DNA of 64,000 nt from Colwellia sp. RSH04 (GTDB taxonomy: Bacteria > Pseudomonadota > Gammaproteobacteria > Enterobacterales > Alteromonadaceae), in contig NZ_QXIO01000010.1 in assembly GCF_003545765.1 (NCBI RefSeq), positions 1-64,000 of the forward strand, written 5' to 3'. Position 1 is the first letter of the stretch. Every line of letters starts with the position of its first letter. The translations under genes were made by a program, and so were the position numbers. The notes under the pieces were generated by a model. It was not told where the DNA came from. It worked only from the letters and a program-made list of their open reading frames with translations, and searched no databases. Positions 1 to 7,484 of this stretch are shown here, piece by piece.

Positions 1-18
1 CCAGCAACACGACTAACC

Positions 19-106
19 AAACCGTGATTTTTGAGCCAAACACGAAAGCTAGAACAAAGTTAATGACTTTACCGCAAGGTGTCTTAAAAAAGCGTAAAGT
101 CTATTA
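19..106 (+). repeat. Type A cassette structured element, copy 1
   Basis: On the + strand the element has a CGTG...CACG hairpin, the conserved ACACGAAAG and GAACAAAGTTAAT blocks, then an 8-bp stem GACTTTAC/GTAAAGTC (65-72 with 94-101). The loop contains ACC-GCAA-GGT. The same layout with a different stem sequence occurs in type B cassettes. Whether it acts as RNA or as folded single-stranded DNA is unknown. Confidence 0.5.
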
Positions 107-210
107 GCGTTAAACACCAAAACGGTTAGGCGAAAACTGAGGCGTAACCCACCAAGCCAATCTTGAAAACACTGTTCTTACAATAAAATAATAACTCGAA
201 TTCGTGTTGC

Positions 211-307
211 CAAATAACGTTTATATTAAACGGCAAAGTAACATTGGCTATAATCGCGAAGCGATGGCCAACTGTTACGTGTCCGATTTGAATTATCTTG
301 TTATTTG
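211..307 (-). repeat. attC site 1
   Basis: Palindromic site bounded by CAAATAAC and GTTATTTG, with inner boxes AAACGGCAAAGTAAC and GTTACGTGTCCG. The central stem is TCGCGAAGCGA. It is nearly identical to attC site 3, so the A cassette has been duplicated together with its site. Confidence 0.85.
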
Positions 308-400
308 ATGGTAGCGATAAACACTAACGAAAACAAGAGCTTTTACTTATTTGGCAGCCCGACCGTAGAACTAAAGAGCGCCCAGCAACACGACTCACCA

Positions 401-485
401 AACCGTGATTTTTGAGCCAAACACTAAAGCTAGAACAAAGTTAATGACTTTACCGCAAGGTGTCTTAAAAAGCGTAAAGTCTATT
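401..485 (+). repeat. Type A cassette structured element, copy 2
   Basis: Near-identical copy of the element at 19-106. The stem is 446-453 with 474-481 and is fully paired. It lies in an ORF-less cassette between attC 1 and attC 2. Confidence 0.5.
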
Positions 486-590
486 AACGATAAACACCAA
501 AACGATTAGGCGAAAACTGAGGCGTAACCCACCAAGCTAATCTTGAAAACACTGTTCTTAAAATAAAATAATAACTCGATTTCGTGTTGC

Positions 591-696
591 CAAATAACGC
601 TTTGCTAATGGGCTAAAACGGTTGGATTGCTTTTTTGCGTAACTTTGCAAAAAACGAGCAAACTGTTTTAGTCCTGTTGAGCAACTTGTTATATGC
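591..696 (-). repeat. attC site 2
   Basis: Bounded by CAAATAACG and GTTATATGC, with inner boxes GGGCTAAAACGGTT and AACTGTTTTAGTCC, which are complementary. The centre is extended by a GCAAAAAA-rich arm. Confidence 0.85.
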
Positions 697-751
697 AACG
701 CTGCTTGTAGCAAGCTTTGCACGAACTTAAGTCACCCGTAATATATAAACC

Positions 752-842
752 TAACCGTGAACTTTTACGCTACACGCGAAAGGCAGAACAAAATTAATAG
801 CGTTGCCACCTTTGAAAAAGGTAAAAGAGGCAACGCTTATTA
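752..842 (+). repeat. Type B cassette structured element, copy 1
   Basis: Same architecture as type A: CGTG...CACG hairpin, ACACGAAAG-like and GAACAAAATTAAT blocks, then stem GCGTTGCC/GGCAACGC (800-807 with 829-836), which encloses a second hairpin ACCTTT-GAA-AAAGGT. The stem sequence is unrelated to type A but pairs equally well, which is the pattern expected if the fold is what is conserved. Confidence 0.5.
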
Positions 843-915
843 GTGATAAAACTGAACCTACTTTAGCGTAAAACGCTGTACTAGAAAGTACTTTTTCTAA
901 TGCTAATTCTTTAAA

Positions 916-1013
916 GCATATAACGTTTATATTAAACGGCAAAGTAACATTGGCTATAATCGCGAAGCGATGGCCAACTGTTACGTGTCCGATTTGAATT
1001 ATCTTGTTATTTG
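916..1013 (-). repeat. attC site 3
   Basis: Bounded by GCATATAACG and GTTATTTG. The interior is almost identical to attC 1, but the left box differs because it is joined to a B cassette there. A 115-codon open frame on the minus strand runs across this site and is not considered a gene. Confidence 0.85.
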
Positions 1014-1107
1014 ATGGTAGCGGAAAACAACCAACGAAAACAAGAGCTTTTACTGATTTGACAGCCCGACCGTAGAAGCAAAAAACACCCAGCAACACGA
1101 CTCACCA

Positions 1108-1192
1108 AACCGTGATTTTTGAGCCAAACACGAAAGCTAGAACAAAGTTAATGACTTTACCGTAAGGTGTCTTAAAAAGCGTAAAGTCTATT
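1108..1192 (+). repeat. Type A cassette structured element, copy 3
   Basis: Third copy of the type A element. The stem is 1153-1160 with 1181-1188, fully paired. The only change in the small loop turns GCAA into GTAA, so the loop still fits a GNRA pattern on the + strand. Confidence 0.5.
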
Positions 1193-1297
1193 AACGATAA
1201 ACACCAAAACGGTTAGGCGAAAACTGAGGCGTAACCCACCAAGCCAACCTTGAAAACACTGTTCTTATAATAAAATAATAACTCGAATTCGTGTTGC

Positions 1298-1391
1298 CAA
1301 ATAACGCTTTGCTAATGGGCAAATAATGGTTGGCTATAATGCGCGAAGCGCGAGCCAACTGTTATTTGTCCTGTTGAGCAACTTGTTATAT
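1298..1391 (-). repeat. attC site 4
   Basis: Bounded by CAAATAACG and GTTATATGC, inner boxes GGGCAAATAATGGTTGGC and GCCAACTGTTATTTGTCC. The central palindrome is GCGCGAAGCGCG. Confidence 0.85.
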
Positions 1392-1449
1392 GCAACGGTG
1401 GTTGTAGCCAAACACTGCACGAATTTAAGTCACCCGTAATATAAAAACC

Positions 1450-1540
1450 TAACCGTGAACTTTTACGCTACACACGAAAGATTGAACAAAATTAATAGCG
1501 TTGCCACCTTTGAAAAAGGTAAAAGAGGTAACGCTTATTA
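1450..1540 (+). repeat. Type B cassette structured element, copy 2
   Basis: Copy of the type B element. The stem is 1498-1505 with 1527-1534. The single stem substitution relative to copy 1 gives a G-U wobble if read as + strand RNA but an A-C mismatch if read as minus strand RNA. Confidence 0.5.
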
Positions 1541-1612
1541 ATGCTGATGCTATCTAGTTTTAGCGTGAAACTTTGCACTAGAAAGCACTTTATCTAAAGC
1601 TAATTTTTATTA

Positions 1613-1719
1613 GCATATAACGCCCACATTAAGGGGCTTTTTATTAGTTTGCTAAAATTGTGTAGCGCAGCGGAACCGAGCAAACTGTAAAAAGTCCCGC
1701 TTTAATTGCTTGTTATACA
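1613..1719 (-). repeat. attC site 5
   Basis: Bounded by GCATATAACGCCC and GTTATAC, inner boxes AAGGGGCTTTTTA and TAAAAAGTCCCGCTT. Read on the minus strand it ends AGCCCC...GGGCGTTAT, very close to the right end of Vibrio attC sites. It belongs to the cassette with the ORF at 1723-1941. Confidence 0.9.
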
Positions 1720-1722
1720 TAA

Positions 1723-1941
1723 TTATTTTTTATTGCGCTTCTTCAAATAAGCATTAACAGAGCTTTTTCCCGTGATACCGTAGATTACAAACAGCAAACC
1801 GAAGAATATTTGAGATAAATGGCTAAGTTTTTCTGTAATTGTATCGAAGATAGGGTTTATTAAAACCAATGCTCCAGCAATGATAAAAGCTAAACCGAGT
1901 ATGACTCCAAGAGATCTAAAAATTATCTTTTTAATACCCAC
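1723..1941 (-). CDS. Integron cassette ORF, small membrane protein of unknown function
   Basis: The predicted product is 72 residues with two hydrophobic segments (about residues 10-30 and 43-57) and a lysine-rich tail ending KKRNKK, so it is probably an inner-membrane protein. The start is GTG with a weak GAG-type ribosome site; no better start was found. The ORF fits neatly inside one cassette: its stop is four bases from attC 5 and its start is about 20 bases from the end of attC 6. I do not recognise the family. Such single-gene cassettes often encode toxins, antitoxins or phage-defence proteins, but nothing in this sequence shows which. Confidence 0.6.
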   Translation of the reverse strand: MGIKKIIFRSLGVILGLAFIIAGALVLINPIFDTITEKLSHLSQIFFGLLFVIYGITGKSSVNAYLKKRNKK

Positions 1942-1962
1942 AGACTACTCAAACTCCATTTA

Positions 1963-2062
1963 TGTATAACGTTTTGCTAAGGGGCAAATTACTGTTGGCT
2001 AAACTGTGCGAGGCACGAGCGCGGCCAACTGTAATTTGTCCGTTTGAGCAACTTGTTAGATG
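1963..2062 (-). repeat. attC site 6
   Basis: Bounded by TGTATAACG and GTTAGATGC, the latter fitting the GTTRRRY core exactly. Inner boxes are AAGGGGCAAATTACTGTTGGC and GGCCAACTGTAATTTGTCC. It belongs to a B-type ORF-less cassette. Confidence 0.87.
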
Positions 2063-2117
2063 CAGCGGTGGTTGAACCAACACTGCACGAAATTGAGTTA
2101 CCCGTAATATTAAAACC

Positions 2118-2208
2118 TGACCGTGAACTTTTACGCTACACACGAAAGGTTGAACAAAATTAATAGCGTTGCCACCTTTGAAAAAGGTAAAAGAGGCAAT
2201 GCTTATTA
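2118..2208 (+). repeat. Type B cassette structured element, copy 3
   Basis: Third type B element, stem 2166-2173 with 2195-2202. The one change from copy 1 is again compatible with a G-U pair only on the + strand. The inner ACCTTT/AAAGGT hairpin is unchanged. Confidence 0.5.
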
Positions 2209-2280
2209 ATGCTGATGCTTTCCTATTTTAGCGTGAAACTACGCACTAGAAAGCACTTTATTTAAAGCTAACTTTTATTA

Positions 2281-2387
2281 GCATATAACGCCCGCATAAG
2301 GGGCTGATAATAGTTTGCTAAAATGTGAAGCGAAGCGGAACCGAGCAAACTGTTAGCAGTCCCGTGCTTAATGCGCTTGTTATATGC
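2281..2387 (-). repeat. attC site 7
   Basis: Bounded by GCATATAACGCCC and GTTATATGC, with inner boxes AAGGGGCTGATAATAGTTTGC and GCAAACTGTTAGCAGTCCCG. It is the attC of the DUF7660-like cassette and the site closest to the attI side of the array. Confidence 0.88.
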
Positions 2388-2390
2388 TAC

Positions 2391-2675
2391 TTACTCATAT
2401 TGTTTGCCAGCTAATAAAAATTCCGCGAACAACCTCCATTGAGATACACCTTTTAAACGTAACTCACCAAAATTAGTATCATCAGCCCACGCAATTGCAG
2501 CTTCAAGAAAGCTTTCAATACTTCCATTATTCCAACCTAATGCGGCAGAATTAAATGGGCTACTTGGATTTTTACTTTCGATAGCGTCAGATTCCTCTCG
2601 ATCTTGTCTTAATGCTTCGGCAAAAATTAAGAAAGATTGTTTATCTACAACATATTCAATTAAATCTTCTGGCAC
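2391..2675 (-). CDS. Integron cassette ORF, DUF7660-like protein
   Basis: A 94-residue acidic, soluble protein. The pattern of an N-terminal helix with FLIFAEALRQDREE, then W-N-N-x-S-I-E-S-F-L-E-A-A-I-A-W and a C-terminal W-R-L-F-A-E-F-L-L segment resembles the small DUF7660 family often carried by integron cassettes (recognised from memory, moderate certainty). The reading frame is open upstream to 2768. I chose the GTG at 2675 because TGAGG lies five bases before it and because a GTTATATGC box (minus strand, about 2689-2697) marks the likely cassette boundary just upstream. The extra 31 codons would lie outside the cassette. Function is unknown. Confidence 0.65.
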   Translation of the reverse strand: MPEDLIEYVVDKQSFLIFAEALRQDREESDAIESKNPSSPFNSAALGWNNGSIESFLEAAIAWADDTNFGELRLKGVSQWRLFAEFLLAGKQYE

Positions 2676-2697
2676 AACAGCCTCATTTGCATATAAC

Positions 2698-2922
2698 AGT
2701 TTATTATGAGGCAAGTTGCCTTCTTTCCACAAAAAGAAGTTTGCCTTATATAAATATTTAAAAAACAAATAATAAGGTAATGTACTCTTATAATCAATGA
2801 GTTAAATTTATCGAACAACTGGTCGATGTGTGAAAGGAGGCAAATTGCACGCTTTCTTTGTGGAAAGAAGGAAATATAACCAACTGTATAAAAACACACC
2901 TAGCTATAATTTATTTATACGT
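2698..2922. other. Gap between the cassette array and the TonB2 operon, with an imperfect inverted repeat
   Basis: No convincing gene is present. An arm at 2720-2740 (CCTTCTTTCCACAAAAAGAA) is nearly the reverse complement of 2850-2870, and flanking GGCAA boxes extend the similarity. A normal integron would have attI and a divergent intI here. This could be a decayed attI region or a small palindromic insertion. Confidence 0.4.
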
Positions 2923-2946
2923 AAAAAAGCGTCAACTGACGCTTTT
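2923..2946 (-). terminator. Intrinsic terminator of the TonB2 operon
   Basis: The hairpin AAAAGCGTC-AGTT-GACGCTTTTTT, read on the minus strand, lies about 30 bases after the stop of the TPR gene and ends in a T run. Confidence 0.8.
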
Positions 2947-2977
2947 CATTCTAATTATTGAAGAGTAACTCTTTTAA

Positions 2978-4357
2978 TTAATTTAACATGGCTAAGTGCA
3001 CTTTATGATTACGTTGTTCGCGTTCAACATATTTTGACCATTGCTGCGCAGTCTTTTTAGTTTTTGGTAATTTTACGGCTTGCGCAAAAGCTTGCAGCGA
3101 TTTTTCAAATTGCTTCAGGTTAAAGTTTGCCATACCTTGCACTAAATACATATTCCCTAAGTGTACGTTTAACTCTTTTTGCAAAGAAGAGCTGACTGAA
3201 TCATCGTCAGCATTTAAACCAGACAACGTTGATTTAATGCGTGTTAATGCTGCATCTGCTGCTACAATAGCCGCTTGCCATTGTTCGTTATTTAATAACG
3301 ATTGCGCAAGCATCGCATCATATTTACCTGATTCAGTTATCACACTAAGTTGTGTTAACACTTGAATCGCTTGCTCATCTTCTTTCGCAGTTAAATATGC
3401 TCTAGCAATAACATCAAGGTTCTGTTCATCAGCAACCACTAAGCCTTCATCTATTGCATTCACTAAGAGTTTTGCACTTTTATAAGGTGCTCCGTGGAAC
3501 AAGTATAATTGCGCAAGGGTAGAAATATCTGACGATTTAGTAACATAACCCGCTTGGTAAGCCGCTTCCATCACCGCAATTTGCTTTTCTTCCTGCCCTA
3601 TTTCGCCGTACATGCCCGAAAGTTGTAACCAGTATTCAGGTTTGTCGTATAAGCGAACCAGCTTTTCCATCACTTTGGTTACTTGCTCTGGTTGCTTTAA
3701 CTCATAGTAAGCAGCACGTTGTAAAATTAACCAATTTTCTTTAGGGTGCTTGTTTTCTTGTTCATACATAGTTACTGCATGGTTAATGGCTGCTAAGCTT
3801 TTTTCATACGCTTTGTCTTGGTAATGTACTTGTGCAAACAATATGTGCTGATTAGCAGTTAAATCTTTCGGGTTTACCGCTTTCCATCTTTGTAAATAAC
3901 TTAAAGCTTGAGCATAGTCTTGTTGCTGCATTGAAAGTTGCGCTAATGAATACAATGTCGAAATAATTAAGCTGTCGGGTATAGCTTTTTCATCTGCAAT
4001 AACTTTATTAAAGCTATCAATCGCCATCTCTACGTCTTCATTGGCGTAGTACATAAAACCATAAAAGTTGAACAACATCGCTTGTTCGTAGCTATTAAGG
4101 CTGTCTATTCTATCTTTTACTTGATCTAATACTTCAAAGCCTTCAATTTTATCGCCTTCATCAGCAAGCTGCTGTGCTCTAGCGAGTTGGGTATAAACAC
4201 GATTACGCATAGCAGGAACTTTTTTGCTTGCTCTATAGCTTTTGTGCTCAACTTTTTTAGGCTTTGCTGCTTGTGCATAAGCCACGTTAGTTCCGATTGA
4301 TGCGATAGATACCAATCCAGCACCAACAATAAGTAATAATGCATTATTTAATTTCAT
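2978..4357 (-). CDS. TPR-repeat protein of the TonB2 system
   Basis: A 459-residue protein with a signal peptide (hydrophobic stretch at residues 5-27, then YAQA) followed by helical TPR-like repeats from about residue 50 to the end. It is the last gene of a cluster containing TonB, ExbD and two ExbB-type proteins. That position matches the periplasmic TPR protein of TonB2 systems in Vibrio and Shewanella, where it helps TonB2-dependent uptake. AAGGA lies six bases before the ATG. A 72-base gap separates it from tonB and a terminator follows, so it is probably cotranscribed. The specific partner of the TPR domain is not shown by the sequence. Confidence 0.85.
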   Translation of the reverse strand: MKLNNALLLIVGAGLVSIASIGTNVAYAQAAKPKKVEHKSYRASKKVPAMRNRVYTQLARAQQLADEGDKIEGFEVLDQVKDRIDSLNSYEQAMLFNFYGFMYYANEDVEMAIDSFNKVIADEKAIPDSLIISTLYSLAQLSMQQQDYAQALSYLQRWKAVNPKDLTANQHILFAQVHYQDKAYEKSLAAINHAVTMYEQENKHPKENWLILQRAAYYELKQPEQVTKVMEKLVRLYDKPEYWLQLSGMYGEIGQEEKQIAVMEAAYQAGYVTKSSDISTLAQLYLFHGAPYKSAKLLVNAIDEGLVVADEQNLDVIARAYLTAKEDEQAIQVLTQLSVITESGKYDAMLAQSLLNNEQWQAAIVAADAALTRIKSTLSGLNADDDSVSSSLQKELNVHLGNMYLVQGMANFNLKQFEKSLQAFAQAVKLPKTKKTAQQWSKYVEREQRNHKVHLAMLN

Positions 4358-4429
4358 TATAAATCCTTACTCATTTAATTAACGAGTTCAATGGATGAAA
4401 GATAGTCCTACAATAAAGTAAGAAGCTAC

Positions 4430-5062
4430 TTAACCATCTATCTCAAAGGTAATGCGGTTTTGTACGCCTGCAACTTCCATTGCCACGCCATCAACAACGC
4501 GTGGTTTGTATTTAAATTTAACGACAGCGTCTAATGCGGCACGTTCAAATACACCTTCAGGTTTAGCCGCAATAACCACAGGCTCTTTTACAGCACCTGT
4601 TTTACTTACAATAAACTCAACAACCACAAAACCTTCTATACCACGTGCTTGCGCACGTCTTGGGTATACCGCAGCCACTTTAACAATAGGTAAGTAATCA
4701 CCATCGTTACTATCAAGATTTAAGCCGCCAGATAACCCACCGTCTGTTTGAATATCAGCAGCAAACTGGTTTTTAACCCCCTGTGCATTCGGGTTAGCTT
4801 GTTGCATTGGTGGTGCAACCATAGGCGGTGGTGGCTCTTTCGGCTTAGGTGGTTTTTGCGGTTTACGCTCTTTTTTAACAATCGCTTCATCTTGCTTTAA
4901 ACGAATAAAATCAAGCACATTACCTTTTACTGGCTCGGTCATTACGTCGTTACCACCTGATATAAGCTTTTGCATGCCTAACAGGAGTAATGCCGTCATA
5001 ATAAATGCCGAGGTGCCCGCTATTACATAACGTACACCACTTCTTAGTATTGGTTGAGTCAT
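4430..5062 (-). CDS. tonB2: TonB family energy transducer (TonB2-type)
   Basis: A 210-residue protein with one N-terminal membrane helix (about residues 14-32) and a proline/lysine-rich periplasmic linker (PPKPKEPPPP region, about 68-85). The C-terminal TonB domain contains YPRRAQARGIEGFVVVEF and ends in VQNRITFEIDG. TonB links the proton-driven ExbB-ExbD motor in the inner membrane to TonB-box receptors in the outer membrane. The C-terminal domain is short, as in TonB2 proteins. It sits 18 bases after exbD. The neighbouring receptor at 8551-11217 is the obvious client, but TonB2 may serve others such as the FecA-like receptor at 20714. Confidence 0.93.
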   Translation of the reverse strand: MTQPILRSGVRYVIAGTSAFIMTALLLLGMQKLISGGNDVMTEPVKGNVLDFIRLKQDEAIVKKERKPQKPPKPKEPPPPMVAPPMQQANPNAQGVKNQFAADIQTDGGLSGGLNLDSNDGDYLPIVKVAAVYPRRAQARGIEGFVVVEFIVSKTGAVKEPVVIAAKPEGVFERAALDAVVKFKYKPRVVDGVAMEVAGVQNRITFEIDG

Positions 5063-5080
5063 AACCTTTCCTTACCCTAA

Positions 5081-5491
5081 TTACGCTTCTTGGGTAGCAA
5101 TAGACACATCAAATACACCAGCAGCACGGGCAGAGTCCATTACTTTGATTAGAATATCTGTAGTGGCTTTTTGGTCTGCTTGAATCACAACCGTCCCTTG
5201 TGGGTTTTCTGCTTTTAAGCGTTCAATATTTGCTTGAACACTGCGAATATCAACTTTACGTTTGTTAATCCAAACATCGCCCTTATCACTAATAGCAACA
5301 AGAATGTTAGCGCGATCTTTTTTCACCGCAGTAGCCGCTTCTGGGCGGTTTACATCAATACCCGCTTCTTTAACAAACGAGGCGGTAACGATAAAAAATA
5401 TAAGTAGAATAAATACAACATCCAACATGGGTGTCATGTCTATTTCTTCCTTTTCTTCTTGCTCTTGCAACATTTTATTTATATGACGCAT
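5081..5491 (-). CDS. exbD2: Biopolymer transport protein ExbD (TonB2 system)
   Basis: A 136-residue protein with the ExbD/TolR layout: short cytoplasmic tail, one membrane helix (residues 20-40) with the essential aspartate in DMTPMLDVVFILLIFF, and a periplasmic domain ending AARAAGVFDVSIATQEA-like. It forms the proton channel with ExbB. It lies between exbB and tonB in the same operon, with gaps of 44 and 18 bases. The start could also be the second methionine at residue 7. Confidence 0.93.
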   Translation of the reverse strand: MRHINKMLQEQEEKEEIDMTPMLDVVFILLIFFIVTASFVKEAGIDVNRPEAATAVKKDRANILVAISDKGDVWINKRKVDIRSVQANIERLKAENPQGTVVIQADQKATTDILIKVMDSARAAGVFDVSIATQEA

Positions 5492-5535
5492 AGGTTTCTC
5501 TTTATTTCTAGTTAAGTCTGAACGGTATCAATGTC

Positions 5536-6063
5536 TTAATGACTTACCGTTAAGCTATCAGCCAATAATTCAGCTTCTTTTTTAGCATTACGCTTTAACC
5601 ACGTTGCAGTGAATACCCCAGATAAGGAACCCACCATGCCAGCCATTGTTGGAATAGTAGCGCGCGAAACACCCGAGGCCATAGAACGTGCATTACCACT
5701 ACCCGATATTGCCATTACATCGAATACTTCAATCATGCCTGTTACCGTTCCTAACAAACCCAGTAACGGACAAAGCACAACCAGTGATTGAATCAGTGTT
5801 AAATTTCTGTTGAGTTTTGTGGTGCCTCGTGAAATTAACGCGGTTCTAATTTGCTCGGCATTCCATGAAGTGTGCTCAACTCGGTTGTTCCAACTCGCGA
5901 TTAAGTGTTTCTTTAACGATTTATAGCTATACCAAACAAAGACAAAGCGTTCGAAAATCATTAACCACATAATGAAAATAACACCAGCGATCACGGTTAA
6001 TACTTGACCGCCAGTATCCATAAACTCATTAATGGCATTAAATAATTCCATTAAAGCAATCAC
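5536..6063 (-). CDS. exbB2: MotA/TolQ/ExbB family proton channel (ExbB2)
   Basis: A 175-residue three-helix protein with the ExbB/TolQ signature PLLGLLGTVTGMIEVFD followed by ISRATIPTMAGM-type sequence. It pairs with ExbD to energise TonB. The start is GTG; AAGGAG lies eight bases upstream, while the next in-frame ATG four codons later has no comparable site. Only three bases separate it from the upstream ExbB-like gene, indicating translational coupling. Its length equals that of the short ExbB2 subtype. Confidence 0.92.
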   Translation of the reverse strand: MIALMELFNAINEFMDTGGQVLTVIAGVIFIMWLMIFERFVFVWYSYKSLKKHLIASWNNRVEHTSWNAEQIRTALISRGTTKLNRNLTLIQSLVVLCPLLGLLGTVTGMIEVFDVMAISGSGNARSMASGVSRATIPTMAGMVGSLSGVFTATWLKRNAKKEAELLADSLTVSH

Positions 6064-6066
6064 GGT

Positions 6067-7482
6067 TTATGCTCCTTGACCTTGCTCTACACGCTCAGAT
6101 CTTTCCGCAATAATACCGGTACTTTCTTGTTGTAAAATATTGATAATGCCTTTGCTTCGACCATTAAGATAAGCAAAGATAAATACCATAGGAATAGCAA
6201 CAACTAAGCCAAGAACCGTGGTAACTAGTGCTTGTGAAATACCACCAGCCATCAGTTTCGGGTCACCGGTACCAAACAAGGTAATTGCCTGGAAGGTATT
6301 TATCATACCCGTTACCGTACCCAGTAAGCCGATTAACGGAGCCACCACAGAGATAATTTTAATCAAAGTTAACTTACTTGATAACTTAGGTAATTCACGC
6401 AGTATTGATTCTGATAATTTCAATTCTAAACTTTCAGTATCTAAATTTGGGTGCTTGTCTTTTACTTGCATCACACGGCCAAGCGGGTTGTCACTTGAAG
6501 CAACATCTGTTTTAAGTTGACGATTAACTTTTCTGCCAACTATCACTAAGTTAATTAAACGCTCTAGCGCGATAAGTAAACCAACTAAACCAATACCTAA
6601 AATGATGTAACCAATTGGGCCACCTTGGTCGATACGTTCACGCGTATCTGGTGCTTGTACTAGTAAACTTAAAATTGAACCACCCGTTGGGTCTAAGGCA
6701 AAAGCAGTTGGTTCACTTGAACCTTGTGCAATGTTGTCAATTAGTGCATCAGCTGTATTTAAAAAGCGTGAAGACGGTTGACGAATAAGTTCAGCAACTG
6801 TACCTGTTTCATCAATGTACTCTAAGTATTTGCCGTCTGAGATTAAGTTAAAGCCACCAACACGCGTTACTAACGCTTGCTTGCTTTCGCCATTAGCTAA
6901 AACAACGTTACGGTTAAATTGCTTAATTTTTCCGCTTTCAGTCATTTCGCGTTGTAATTCAAACCATAAGCGCTCAATTTCTTCAATAGAAGCAAGTTTT
7001 GCACTTGATCCCATGCTTTGCGCAAATTGGTCTAAAAACTCACCACGGTTAGCAATTTCTGCCGAAATAACAGATGTTTGAAATTTACTGCGCGTATCAC
7101 CAGACACTTGCTGTAACACACCAAATAATTCTTTAAGTTCACCTAATCGCTTGTCTAGTGCGTCACCTTTATTGGCTAAGTTCACTTCATTGGTTTCAAA
7201 TTGTTGTTCAAGCTGTGCACTCAAGGCTAAGGCATCATCGCGTTGCTTATTAATGTCATTAAGCATTCGTTGTTGCTGATTTACTTTCGATTTAAACTCA
7301 GCTTCTCGTGCTTTATTTTGCGCACTTTGTGCTATTTTACCTTGCTCAAGTTGGCTAAGTAGTTGATCTAAGTTAGCCGCTTGCTGAGCAGATGCCGCGC
7401 CGATCACTAACGATAATGATACCGTTAAACCAGTCAGTACTTTATTGATGACTTTTTTTGTTGTTAACGTATTAATAGACAT
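6067..7482 (-). CDS. ttpC: TtpC-like MotA/TolQ/ExbB protein with periplasmic coiled-coil extension
   Basis: A 471-residue protein. The N-terminus has a signal peptide (about residues 14-33, ending ASAQQ) followed by a long glutamine/glutamate-rich coiled coil to about residue 120. The C-terminal third has three membrane helices with the ExbB signature VVAPLIGLLGTVTGMINTFQ and ISQALVTTVLGLVVAIPM. This is the TtpC arrangement needed alongside ExbB2-ExbD2-TonB2 in Vibrio and relatives. The gene starts two bases after the DUF3450 stop and ends three bases before exbB2. The symbol is given by family and context. Confidence 0.88.
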   Translation of the reverse strand: MSINTLTTKKVINKVLTGLTVSLSLVIGAASAQQAANLDQLLSQLEQGKIAQSAQNKAREAEFKSKVNQQQRMLNDINKQRDDALALSAQLEQQFETNEVNLANKGDALDKRLGELKELFGVLQQVSGDTRSKFQTSVISAEIANRGEFLDQFAQSMGSSAKLASIEEIERLWFELQREMTESGKIKQFNRNVVLANGESKQALVTRVGGFNLISDGKYLEYIDETGTVAELIRQPSSRFLNTADALIDNIAQGSSEPTAFALDPTGGSILSLLVQAPDTRERIDQGGPIGYIILGIGLVGLLIALERLINLVIVGRKVNRQLKTDVASSDNPLGRVMQVKDKHPNLDTESLELKLSESILRELPKLSSKLTLIKIISVVAPLIGLLGTVTGMINTFQAITLFGTGDPKLMAGGISQALVTTVLGLVVAIPMVFIFAYLNGRSKGIINILQQESTGIIAERSERVEQGQGA

Positions 7483-7484
7483 AA

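Larger units (their letters stand above)
1..2697 (-). mobile_element. Integron cassette array (CALIN-like, continues past the window start)
   Basis: Seven imperfect palindromes of about 95-107 bp recur every 220-380 bp. Read on the minus strand, each starts with an ATAACAAG-type box and ends with a GTTATATGC- or GTTATTTGG-type box, as integron attC sites do (compare the Vibrio VCR ends TAACAAAC and GGGCGTTA). All lie in the same orientation, so cassettes read right to left. Two cassettes carry plausible ORFs. The others are copies of two ORF-less types, A and B, in the order (from right) ORF, B, ORF, B, A, B, A, A. The attI side should be near 2700, but the next gene there is a TPR gene and no tyrosine recombinase is present. 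The array is therefore either a cluster of attC sites without an integrase or separated from its integrase by rearrangement. The integron assignment is firm; absence of intI elsewhere in the genome cannot be judged. Confidence 0.88.

Noticed and set aside
751..1098. 115-codon open frame on the minus strand within the cassette array
   Set aside because: It runs straight through attC site 3 and two unrelated ORF-less cassettes. The sequence has no family resemblance and copies of the same cassettes elsewhere do not keep the frame open.
1949..2143. 64-codon open frame on the minus strand
   Set aside because: It spans attC site 6 and repeats part of the type B element; the frame is a by-product of the repeat.
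2660..2899. 79-codon open frame on the minus strand
   Set aside because: It overlaps the start of the DUF7660-like gene in another frame, has no ribosome site and resembles no family.
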